A DNA stretch of 64,000 nucleotides from Amblyomma americanum (Eukaryota; Arthropoda; Arachnida; Ixodida; Ixodidae). The notes beneath the pieces are model-generated. The model searched no databases and was not told the DNA's origin. It worked only from the letters and a program-made list of their open reading frames with translations. The DNA lies in NCBI RefSeq assembly GCF_052857255.1, contig NC_135505.1, positions 58,943,149 to 59,007,148 of the forward strand. Direction: 5' to 3'. The position numbers were made by a program, and so were the translations under genes. Below are positions 55,349-64,000 of this stretch, piece by piece; the first letter of the stretch is position 1; the number at the start of each line of letters is the position of its first letter.

Positions 55349-56782
55349 TTACTGAAGTGTGGTATTACGCCCCTGTGGAGCGTAGGAGACCGACACCAAC
55401 GGCTCCATTGCAAGGACAGCTTCTACTTCTGGGAGTCCTCCTGACGAGGGGTTTGCACGGATAAGAGCCTTGATGGCTGCAAACAGCATCGGAATCAGTA
55501 GGCATGTGACATCTTGTTCAGAGCTTCCGGTTTGCTGCCTGCCGCTGATCTTCTGGTCATGTTGTGGCGCCCTAGGGTCAGAGCGAGCGACGCTGTTTGT
55601 CGGGTCTTGTGTAGTGCGTTGCAGTAGCTTTGATGAAGGAGAAGAACCAACGGACTTCCCACGCTTCTTTTTTACCGCATCTGCGTAGGTCTTATCAGCT
55701 GCTCTGCCACGCTGCGTTGACTGATTCGCGGAAAGAGCTGCCGTAGTCGTGAAAACCACGTCGGGGTTAGGTGGTGGTTCATGGCGCTTAGGGGGTTTCC
55801 CTTGTGTTTGCTCTGCCGTGTGAGCAACTGTGGCTGCTTTCTTTTTATAACACCCTCCATAGGAAGCAAGGTGTGGGCCACCGCAGTTAGCGCATTTAGG
55901 TTGCGCTCTCGAAGTGCATTCTTTGTGCGAGTGGGGGCCGGCACACACTTTGCAGCGCACGGGGCCGTTACAGTGTCTTGATATGTGGCCATGCTGCTCC
56001 GACGTATTCAGTTATAGGGTAACTACAGAACCCCAGCGTTACTCGTTTTGGTAGCGGCGCATCTTTTGCGAATTCCAATATAACTGTGGGACGGCGTACC
56101 TCTTTTATCTTTCCACCATCCTGAGGAGTGTAGGCGGTTAGCCTCCTTGCTGAGAGGACACCTTGGTCGCGTAGATATTTCTGCAGATCTTCGTCTGTGT
56201 AGGTGACAGGTACATCTTGTATTTTGCCATAGCTTGCCATGTAAGAGTATGGGACTCGGGCCTCTACAGCCACTCCAGCCAGCTTAGTTACCGTGAGCAG
56301 ACGGTTGGCGGCGGGCAGCGTCGATACTGTAACCATCAGGCTCCCATCCTTGTGAATGCGATGGCTGAGGACTTTTTCTTGAGCGATGCTACAACCGCCG
56401 AAGCCACAATGTTGGGGTTGGCTTTCCATAGGCTTCCTCCTTCCTCAGTGGGCCTGAAAACTACAGGAACACCGGTAGCTCTCTTTTTCTTGTACGATAC
56501 AACTGTAAATGATGCTTGGTCCATGTCCTCTGGATGGTCGGTCAGAGGTTCGTTGCTGGCTTGGTCGTCGCGCAGTCTCTTGTTTGGCGGGGCCTGGTCT
56601 GTAGCCGCAACTACAGGGGCCGCTGGACCCGCTGCTGGCGCTGCTGCCATCAGTGCAGCTTGGAGTTCAGCTGGCGGTGATGTTCCGTGTCGGCGTTGAT
56701 ACGGCGCACAGCGCCGAGGAGGTCGCTTGACGTGCTGCTGTCGGCGGCCAGGGACCCCCAGGTCGTCGCACGTCGAGGACAC
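55349..56782 (-). pseudogene. LINE ORF1 (nucleic-acid-binding, zinc knuckles)
   Basis: Three minus-strand frames make up ORF1. The N-terminal 56336-56782 is Ala/Pro-rich with a basic patch. The middle 55968-56429 is an RRM-like region: 'DGSLMVTVSTLPAANRLLTV', 'PYSYMASYGKIQDVPVTYTD' and 'PTVILEFAKDAPLPKRVTLG'. The C-terminal 55349-55960 has Cys3-Cys6-His10-Cys15 (CX2CX3HX4C) and Cys23-Cys26-His30-Cys37 (CX2CX3HX6C) knuckles. The first of the usual three knuckles is damaged by a short deletion at about 55970-56000. ORF1 would coat the element RNA. Confidence 0.8.
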
Positions 56783-56882
56783 ACGCCAGAAAGACTGGAA
56801 AACCTCTGAAGTGAGAAAATAAAGCCGAATATTACGAACCGGTGTCAGACAGCCGGCCCACTAATCGCCGTCTTCTTCTTCC

Positions 56883-56895
56883 TTTAATGAAATCA
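56883..56895 (+). repeat. LINE target-site duplication, right copy
   Basis: TTTAATGAAATCA, adjoining the element's 5' end. It overlaps the outer edge of the fold-back repeat that starts at 56885. Confidence 0.85.
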
Positions 56896-57302
56896 CATTT
56901 CCATTGCACAAAGACTGTTATCGACATTTCTGAAGACATGAGCCTGCTATCAGGCTCTACAGTAAATTTACGGACAGCAAGCAGTCGTGTACAATGTGCT
57001 GATCTAAATGACACAAGCACAGCTCGAACCGTGCAGATATGTGAAAACAATTGGACTTTCATGATGACGTAGGTAAAACGGCTCCTGGTGCAATATGTGT
57101 GCAATGGAAATGTGATTTCATTACACCAGGAGCCGTTTTACCTACGTCATCATGAAAGTCCAATTGTTTTCACATATCTGCACGGTTCGAGTTGTGCTTG
57201 TGTCATTTAGATCAGCACATTGTACACGACTGCTTGCTGTCCGTAAATTTACTGTAGAGCCTTATAGCAGGCTCATGTCTTCAGAAATGTCGATAACAGT
57301 CT
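56885..57302 (+). repeat. Near-perfect fold-back repeat: two 179-bp arms with a 26-bp motif repeated in inverted form
   Basis: The arms 56912-57090 and 57124-57302 are reverse complements with only two mismatches by eye. Between them are 7 bp plus a 26-bp block (57098-57123), which is itself the exact reverse complement of the 26 bp preceding the left arm (56885-56910). The layout is X-B-X'-B'. X-B-X' alone looks like a 239-bp MITE with 26-bp terminal repeats beginning and ending in TA. A transcript would form a 179-bp stem with a 33-nt loop. No protein is encoded. Confidence 0.9.
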
Positions 57303-58317
57303 GTATCGAGGCTTTCTCGACACCTTCGTTGGCCATTCTTGCATGTCTCTCGCGAAGATCTAAAAACAAAACCTATTTTAATCCTATATATCTGGATCTT
57401 CACAGAAAGTTGATATTTCATCGCGTAGTTGTGGCTGGGGATAATTCCCATTTGAGAAGTTCTTATGGCGCCATGTAAACCACAAACTCGGTCCACTGCT
57501 TCCAAATATATGTAGTAATATATGTAGCCGCAGTATATACCCCATGAAAATGAGAGGAAGCTAATAATATTTTAAAACAGAAGAAAATAAATTAAGTGGG
57601 AACCGTCCAATTAAGAACAAATGAAAACGGAACTGTAAGCAAACAAGTACGCCCACAACAAAAACTGATAGAAGAAGAGTGAATTTTCGCATCATAACAT
57701 ATTCAGAAATATAAAATAGGTCTTTTATGTCAAGGGTAATTGGAGTTTAGAGAAATATTGAAAATTTTGCATTATCTTGTTCATCACTGCGTATAGAAAG
57801 CTGATATCTGAAGAAAGATGGCAAGCGATCGAAAACATCATATAGGATGAGTCAACGATGCTGGCACTTTCTGTCTACTGAAGCACTCCAGTTTCTCTTT
57901 TCGGTAACGCTGTACGCTACCCACTGACGCACTCTGTACCAGGTGACACAATCACATATTCTTCCGTGCCCTGGATCTATGTGCCCTCGTACTCCCTGAG
58001 TCTTTGTCGAGACGTCAAAGCAGAAATGGACCTCCTGCGCTTAATTTACCTGGCGCTGAGACCGAGGAGAATCCCGTACTAGTCAGCAAAGTGTATCTTT
58101 TTCGATTACACAGTATTCTTTGTTGCTTGGAAGCATAGAGGCCCGTTCATCGCTCTGATATACGCTGGCTTCAGCGCACCTTATGTGAGTCGCGTGTTTC
58201 TTGCCTTTCATGCTCCGAAGCCTTCAGGGTGATCGTCGAAGCTCTGCACAAAAAATAAATATGTCAAGCACTTTTAACATATATTTCGAGAGAGAAAAGT
58301 TCACAGAATAATCCTGA
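57303..58317 (+). other. No gene recognised
   Basis: AT-rich with no supportable coding motif or repeat. Confidence 0.5.
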
Positions 58318-58575
58318 AGTAATAATAATATTAATAATAATAATTGTTTTTGGGGAAAGGAAATGGCGCAGTATCTGTCTCATATATCGTTGGACACTTG
58401 AACCGCACCGTAAGCGAAGGGATAAAGGAGGGAGTGAAAGAAGAAAGGAAGAAAGAGATGCCGTAGTGGAGGGCTCCAGAAATAATTTCCACCACCTGGG
58501 GATCTTCAAAGTGCACTGACATCGCACAGCCCACAGGCACCTTAGCGTTTTGCCTCCATAAAAACGCAGCCGCCA
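58318..58575 (-). mobile_element. SINE-like repeat with (ATT)n tail
   Basis: On the minus strand the start contains 'tttttatggaggcaaaacg', the core has 'atccccaggtggtgg' and 'agccctccactacggcatc' (shared with 48970-49141), then a different 3' half with 'ccttatccctt'-like purine/pyrimidine runs, ending in an (ATT)n tail (58319-58345). The 3' half recurs at 62590-62715. No tRNA head is left. Confidence 0.6.
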
Positions 58576-59149
58576 TTACGAAATCTATGATACCAATTTG
58601 AATTCGCTTCGACGATTACATTGATACTTGTACTCCAATGAAGGCTTTTACCGAGTGAATGAAGGTGGTGTGGCGAGGAGGCAGGTGGGTGGCGTTCCTG
58701 GAGGGAGGGCAACTGTCTTTCGCGCGGCGAGTTTGAATTCGCTCTCGTCGTTGCTCTTTCGTTCAGTTTCTGCGAGGGCTTCTAGTAGGCGAAGTCGTTG
58801 TGGAGCGTGAGCTAGGTGTGCTCGTGATGGTTGAGGCTTCTAGAGTGTAGAGTGGAGCGTGCGGTGTGTTGCGCTTCTGGAGGGTACAGACAAAACACAG
58901 AGGCGGAAATGTACTACGAAACTAACCAGTAAGCTTGCAGGAAACATGAGCAGAGAAATAAAGAGCTTTAAACGTAACGTGAAAAAATGAGATGGTAAGA
59001 ACTTGATAAAATTTAATGGAAAAGAAGCACAGTCTAGAAGTATAGAGAAATTGAAGAAGGCAGATGCGGCAGAAATTGTATCAATATAACGCAAGAGGCT
59101 GAATCCTACTCTTTGAAGCCTTCTCGGGGGGTTTTAAAACGCGAAGTTG
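58576..59149 (+). other. No gene recognised; GC-rich patch at 58640-58870
   Basis: A G-rich, CpG-containing patch with 'ggaggg' and 'cttctagagtgtagag' motifs precedes AT-rich sequence. 'gtgtgttgcgcttctggagggtac' near 58865 and 'gtgtgtggtgcttctagagggcag' near 59620 resemble each other, so the two may bound one element of about 0.8 kb; this is uncertain. Confidence 0.35.
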
Positions 59150-59460
59150 GTCAAAGAAATTTAACCAAGGTTATGGCACATGTTCACATTGTGGTATATC
59201 TCTAGAAACAATTGAACATTCTATACTTGAATGTGGCAGTGTCTATTCAGATGTCGATGCAAGCTCAGTTAATCTCCCCTGAGGCCCTAGCGTGAATCTG
59301 CAGTACACGTTTAGCAAAATGCGATTGGAAGAATGGTGGCTCAAAAGCAGGACGGTGGTGTAAAGTTAGAAATTCCGGATTAAAAACTATATTTAAAGCA
59401 AAATGGCGAATCCATAGATACTACCGAAAGCATTGACTGATTCTTTAAAGAAATATAAGG
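59150..59460 (+). mobile_element. LINE ORF2 C-terminal zinc-finger fragment
   Basis: The + strand reads 'GTCSHCGISLETIEHSILEC' (about 59175-59235), the CX2C...ET..H....C finger that closes ORF2 in I/Jockey-type LINEs. Only the last part of the element remains. Confidence 0.6.
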
Positions 59461-60594
59461 AAATAAGCCTGAGCGTGGCGGACTCTGGCGCCAGCCTGTT
59501 TCAATGAGGACGCTCCTATGACGCACTCGTCCATCAATGGGGTAGCGAGCTGGGTCGAGGGTAGCTTCAGGTGCACGGGTAGCCTTCCACTCAAGGGTTA
59601 CGGTAGGGCGGTCGATGGTGTGTGGTGCTTCTAGAGGGCAGCTGGCTTTGTAATCAAGTCATTCAATTCCATATAAAGTAAGGATTGACCTATTCTGAAC
59701 ATACTAATATTATCCTTTATTTCAAGAACATATACAAACGCGGTCCTTGCGAAACCTCAAAGGCTTGAGTCGAAGCGTCCTGCACCAGGCAATACAACTG
59801 GCATATCCGTCACAAAAACAATCACCGCAACAAAGCGATCGTTCAAAGAATAAAAAAGAAAAGTCACTCTGTAAACAGACATAAAAAAGAGAAAAATGAA
59901 ACATATCAAACAATACTGACATTAACAGCATTGATTAAGGAGGCACAATTACATTTTATTTCTATTACGAAGGGAAATGCTTCTTTAGTTGTTCGGTTAA
60001 AAACCCGTGGCGCATAATACATGCGAATGCGCCTGCCATATCTAGTACGCTCTCTAGGCAAAAAAAAAGCGATCAGCACTGCGGGGATTACGACCGGGAG
60101 CATATGGTGTTCAAAAATCGTTTGTCCAGATATATTTAAAAACAGGAGTCTCGTTGAATAGATTAGAAAGTCAGGTATGAGTAAACATTGAGAAAAACTG
60201 TATTCTTGGACCCCGTGACAAATCATGCATTTCTGATTTAAGGGTCAATTGCAATATACAATTGACCTTCTTTTTCGAAAAGGCTGAGCTAAAGTAAAAG
60301 CAGAATTCCATAGCGTAACACACTATAAGATAAGGCGTACACAATTTGCTTTCAAATATACAAAGCAACACGCGTTAATTGAATACATTAAGCACGGTTA
60401 TTTAAGATGCTGAGAACAGAATGAGAAAAATGGCTGTTCCAGGACCTTTCTCAGTCAAAGAACGCACCGAAGCACCGTTGAGGCAGGCATTATAAGAACA
60501 TTTACAATGGGCACAAATTGGTCTGTGCAAAATTTTTTTTAATTATAAGGAATTCGCTTTGCGTAATTATAAAAATACGCTGACAGAGTTTTTT
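59461..60594 (+). other. No gene recognised
   Basis: AT-rich. A GC-richer stretch at 59470-59640 has no motif. Confidence 0.5.
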
Positions 60595-60830
60595 TTATCG
60601 TTTAAAAGTTATTAGGTTACTGCTGAACCGTTCAGTGATTTGCTCGCAATAGTGTTGAACATATGATAAGTCTGAGGGTCTGTGTCCAGCAACCAGAAGC
60701 ATGTCATATGCATACTGGAATAACGGCAATGTTTGCAGGAATGACTCAAATTGTTCGAATAAAGAAAAACAATATATGAGCAAGTAGACAACCTTGCGGA
60801 ACACCGGATATTATTATTTGAAAATAACCT
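60595..60830 (-). mobile_element. LINE RT motif B-C fragment
   Basis: On the minus strand 'IISGVPQGCLL' (about 60805-60830) is RT motif B. In the next frame 'LQTLPLFQYAYDMLLVAGHR' holds motif C, with YADD changed to YAYD, followed by 'YCEQITERFSSNLI'. The rest of the RT is absent. The first Asp of the box is lost. Confidence 0.65.
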
Positions 60831-60870
60831 TAATGTTTACTCAGAACAACGATTTATGAATGGTGGGAAT

Positions 60871-61443
60871 TCACTTATTATCGCTAATCGAACACGTTCT
60901 ATTCGTGAACAATGAAATATAAGCGAAGTCTGTATTCCTACCACACCTAATTCGCATTTGGAATAGCTGTGGGAATCGACCGGCACATTCTTTAATTTCC
61001 GCATCTGAAATAAGCCTTACCTTTTCGAGCAGAGCTGACCACAAATCTTCGAAGAGGGTAGAGGTTGCAGTGATTCGAAGATATGAGAATAATGTTGAGC
61101 GAGCGCTATCGCTTAATAAGCGGGCAGCCAGTGGAAGTGTTCCATCATCACATGCGTTTTCGTCAGCCCTTAGGCTGATCGAATTGCGGTGGAGTCGGAG
61201 ATGTTCCCACATAGTATGCAGGCAAGGAAACTCCTGCATTACGTCTAGTTGCTTTGGCGCCCTGTATGAGGCGACGTGGTGGCCGTTGTTCAAGAAACTT
61301 GCTAGGTGAAGGAGATCACCCTTAACTACCCTTAGCTTCGGCCATTGCTGATGATTTTTGTAGATTTTGCGTAAAGTTTGCCATTTCCGCAAAATCTTTC
61401 CCTCCGTTATTGCCTTGTGGGGGTGCCAATGTCCAGGCAGCAT
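60871..61443 (-). CDS. Hypothetical 190-codon ORF, family unknown
   Basis: This is the longest open frame in the window not explained by a recognised element. It starts at an ATG preceded by an in-frame TGA (two codons upstream). The product is basic and Leu-rich with a balanced residue mix: 'EGKILRKWQTLRKIYKNHQQ', 'DLLHLASFLNNGHHVASYRA' and 'LWSALLEKVRLISDAEIKEC'. It has no signal peptide or membrane segment. I recognise no domain. A LINE RT fragment lies just downstream on the same strand, so it could be an ORF of that or another mobile element, or an exapted or host gene. Length alone is mild evidence of coding in this AT-rich context. Confidence 0.4.
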   Translation of the reverse strand: MLPGHWHPHKAITEGKILRKWQTLRKIYKNHQQWPKLRVVKGDLLHLASFLNNGHHVASYRAPKQLDVMQEFPCLHTMWEHLRLHRNSISLRADENACDDGTLPLAARLLSDSARSTLFSYLRITATSTLFEDLWSALLEKVRLISDAEIKECAGRFPQLFQMRIRCGRNTDFAYISLFTNRTCSISDNK

Positions 61444-61445
61444 CC

Positions 61446-62079
61446 GTCAGCTATTCACCCACAAGTGACATGCACAAATCATGCCCCTCTAGAATCTCCC
61501 TCCCACCAACAAAGAACGATCTTAGCCCTCTGGAAGCTCCACTGAACTGCAACCTCGAGAAGGCCTTCACATACAACCCACTCAAATTTTCCCTCCTCTC
61601 ACTTTCTACACCCTGAAGCCGCCACCCAGCGCCTACGAAACCGCCTACATCTTACAGAATTTCACCCACCTCCATCCACCCACCTAATCCCTCCAGAAGG
61701 GCCGGCACCCATACCCATCCACTCACGACAAGCCACGCACCACTGGAACAAAAAAAGAACGGTGATATACTATTCAACGGCGCAACGAAATACGATCATC
61801 ACAGAAGGAAGATCCGAAACCCATCCAAACTGCTAACGCAGATTTGTCGCATTTTCTACTGCTATCGCCTAGGCATTTTTTATCACATGTCCGCGTTTTC
61901 CCGCACATTAACTTTTTTTTGCTTGCCACACAATTTAATATAAGTATATAAAAAACATATTGAACTTGAAAATGTTAACTTGCCGTCTTATAAAAAAAAT
62001 TACAAATTGCGAACTGTAAAAAGCTCTGTTTGGGCAGGTTGACGGGTGAACGGTCCCTAATTTCGGCAAGAGGCAGCAT
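61446..62079 (+). other. No gene recognised
   Basis: A C-rich stretch (61490-61750) with many CCACC and CTCC runs, then AT-rich DNA. A 68-codon open frame is low-complexity. Confidence 0.45.
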
Positions 62080-62152
62080 CACGTATGCGTACATATACAT
62101 TCATATACACACATATGCATACATATATACATGCATATATACACACGTACAA
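62080..62152 (+). repeat. ATAC/ATGCAT-type microsatellite
   Basis: Alternating purine/pyrimidine 'acatatacattcatatacac' pattern of about 70 bp. Confidence 0.8.
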
Positions 62153-62585
62153 TATCAATAGAAATATAAATCCCCCACATGTTCCTCACTCGCATATTGC
62201 TTAGAACGTCTATTAAACAACTGTAAAACACACAGATACAGCAAAGCCAGACAATATTACATTGAAACCGCATACATCAGCAGGAACTCTCTTTTTGATT
62301 ACGTGAAAAGATGGAAGGTGGCCGAATTATAATAATTGAAATGTTTAGGTATTATCTACATAATGCCCTGCCTTCCCTAGTTTGACCGCGGCCTCGGTAC
62401 CAACTAGAGCTCAATGTATCTTGTGATATAAGTTGTAGCTTTTATCTGTCTGTAGTTGAGCGAGATTACGTAGGCTGCCAATATTGCTGTAGATTTACAA
62501 TTTATGAAGGTGACTGAAGCGATATTTGTAGTAAATGTGAGCTAGAAACACACCAGAGTTATCAAAGAAAGGATTTTTCTGGGCT
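62153..62585 (+). other. No gene recognised
   Basis: AT-rich, no motif. Confidence 0.5.
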
Positions 62586-62589
62586 GCGT

Positions 62590-62715
62590 AAATTGTATTT
62601 TTGGGGGAAAGGAAATGGCGTAGTATCTGTCTCATGTATCGTTGGACACCTGAAACGCGCCCTAAGGGAAGGGATAAAGGAGGAATTGAAAGAAGATAGG
62701 AAGAAAGAGGCTGCA
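62590..62715 (-). mobile_element. SINE-like repeat fragment (3' half)
   Basis: Shares 'gaaaggaaatggcg', 'gtatctgtctcat' and 'tatcgttggacac' in order with 58343-58460. It lacks the core present there, so only the 3' half was inserted or kept. Confidence 0.65.
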
Positions 62716-63194
62716 TAACAAGTTATAAGTGTGTCGGAGATATTTGTTCTTTAACAGGGGAATCTTGGGTTGCTCAATACTAACGCAATAATTGAAATAT
62801 GAATGAAAAAGTGCATTATAAAAGAAGAATTTAAGGCGTGTGGAAAGGGTATATCTTAAACGGCATATTGAACTATTTCAATAATTCGTGACCTTATTGT
62901 TACATCTTAATGCTGATGTCTATGCTTGTTTTTGGTTTAAATATTACTTGTTTGGTTTGCTTTCATTACCTTCATTTATTGACTTTCTACTATTCCACTA
63001 CGGTTTTATACGTATTTTACATTGTTTTACAAGTAGATGAATATCATTTACGGCAAAAAAATATTGGTCTTCTGAGTGGCTAACAAACCCTGCCTGAGAG
63101 TTAATATTTACAACGCAATTAAGATAGATATTAAAGCGTAGAGGTAATGTCTGCCCTCTAATGCTTTATTAACTTAATTTATCTTGGAAAACAC
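62716..63194 (+). other. No gene recognised
   Basis: AT-rich, no motif. Confidence 0.5.
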
Positions 63195-63800
63195 TACAAG
63201 CCACTATATAAAAAGCCTTAGACAAGTCTACCGAAAATGCCAACAACGGTAGCTTTGTTTGCGAACTCTGTTATAATCTTTCTGCTTTAGCAAACCTAGC
63301 TTTACAGGTTTGTTTTTATGAAAATGAAATCATTGTGGTGTTAAGAGCTTATGCGTTTTAATAAACTTCGTCATCCTTGGATACAAAAGATTTCAAACTT
63401 CTTTGAAACGGTCTGTAAATTGATACGAGCCTGTATTTGTCAGGTTTCGCAGAACATTGCGATCACCGTATTTATAGATCACGCTAACATTGGCAGACTG
63501 CATTTTCGCTGGAAAAGTTGCAGCTCCAAACGCACGTTAAAATTATGGACGAATATTCGGGCAATATAACTACGTGTTTAATTCGGCATACATGACAACC
63601 GTCAATATCATATCTACTGCTGTTGTTCGAGGCTTTTAGAATTGAGAGAACCTTATCCAGAGCGATAGGCGGTAGGTATATTTGTGTTTTCATTATGAGT
63701 GCACGCATACTTATTAGCATGGGAGGATGTAGCACGAGTATTACCGGTACTTCTAAAAAATTGGTAAATGCACCAGCTGGTTTACTATCTAATAATTTTT
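63195..63800 (-). mobile_element. LINE RT fragment, highly degenerate
   Basis: On the minus strand 'PPIALDKVLSILKASNNSSR' then 'YDIDGCHVCRIKHVV' matches the RT lead-in where LINEs read 'LK..KS.G.DGI....IK'. Further down, in broken frames, come a 'YRLVSIYRPF'-like YRPIS block and, near 63205-63235, 'FSVDLSKAFYIV', RT motif A. Heavy frame loss. Confidence 0.55.
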
Positions 63801-64000
63801 TTCCATCAAATTATAACTTTTATAAAGACATGCGATTATACATAATTTAAGAGAGCGTTTAACATTCACCAAAGCACACTGTGCTCACGGCATGTAGTAT
63901 CCAGGAAAGGTAAGTAATATGCTGTGCGTGAATTTAACAATCATTTATGAGCAATAATGAATTCAATGAACTCATTATATAGTGAATGAAGGCGCAAATT
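63801..64000 (+). other. No gene recognised at right edge
   Basis: AT-rich, no motif. Confidence 0.5.

Larger units (their letters stand above)
51354..56882 (-). mobile_element. Complete 5.5-kb non-LTR retrotransposon (I/R1-type LINE with RNase H), mutated
   Basis: Bounded by identical 13-bp repeats TTTAATGAAATCA (51341-51353 and 56883-56895). From right to left: a short 5' UTR, ORF1 with zinc knuckles, ORF2 with endonuclease, RT, RNase H and CCHC, and a 3' UTR ending in a (CT)n run on the element strand. ORF2 keeps one frame from 55192 to 51656, with three in-frame stops and one frameshift further upstream. ORF1 has two frame changes and a small gap. It is the best preserved LINE of the window, but cannot code for full proteins. 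Confidence 0.9.

Noticed and set aside
56217..56699. 160-codon + strand open frame
   Set aside because: It is antisense to LINE ORF1 and has no motif.
1..64000. Envelope-like or other viral genes near the LTR elements
   Set aside because: No frame downstream of any integrase shows a signal peptide, fusion motif or transmembrane layout.

Overview
The window reads as a nuclear genomic segment of an arthropod, most probably a hard tick. This is an inference. It rests on intron-split coding exons, a dense and varied load of degenerate retrotransposons (non-LTR, Ty3/gypsy, Penelope-like), tRNA-derived SINEs of a type I associate with tick genomes, and no bacterial gene organisation. No rRNA gene, intact tRNA gene or CRISPR array is visible.

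Only one ordinary host gene is convincing: a multi-exon M13 (neprilysin-like) peptidase-family gene on the + strand. Six exons (14002-14079, 15445-15575, 16619-16856, 21221-21319, 41887-41964, 47112-47224) have canonical splice sites and mutually compatible phases. Together they give about 245 consecutive residues of the N-terminal half of an M13 protein. The gene starts upstream of 14 kb, possibly outside the window, and continues past 47.2 kb. A tentative further exon near 49.4 kb would carry the active-site region, but with the HExxH zinc motif replaced.

Layout: 1-3520, a 5'-cut LINE (+) with endonuclease, RT and RNase H; 3560-8040, Ty3/gypsy (-); 8040-9560, a Penelope-like element with GIY-YIG (+); 9560-9830, a LINE-tail-like repeat; 9796-11620, a second Ty3/gypsy with gag, protease and truncated RT (-); 12900-13500, a LINE fragment (-); 14.0-21.3 kb, M13 exons separated by introns with GC-rich repeats; 23.9-24.7 kb, a LINE fragment (-). 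At 25.4-35.4 kb lies a third Ty3/gypsy (+) interrupted twice, by a 1.84-kb pol-less LTR element (27387-29227) and by a 3.0-kb Penelope-like element with kilobase-long inverted arms and a 13-bp target duplication (31116-34132). Then come 39.5-41.5 kb, a small MITE and a LINE (+); 41.9 kb, an M13 exon; 42.6-43.2 kb, a LINE (-); 46-49 kb, SINEs and M13 exons; 51354-56882, a complete but mutated 5.5-kb LINE (-) with a 13-bp target duplication; 56885-57302, a near-perfect fold-back repeat; 58-64 kb, SINE copies, LINE fragments and one unexplained 190-codon ORF.

The window is essentially one large host gene whose introns act as a sink for retroelements. The 20.6-kb intron between the fourth and fifth recognised exons contains the three-layer nest. 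No mobile element looks autonomous, because each carries stops, frameshifts or lost catalytic residues. All calls come from reading translations and repeats by eye; no database search was possible.
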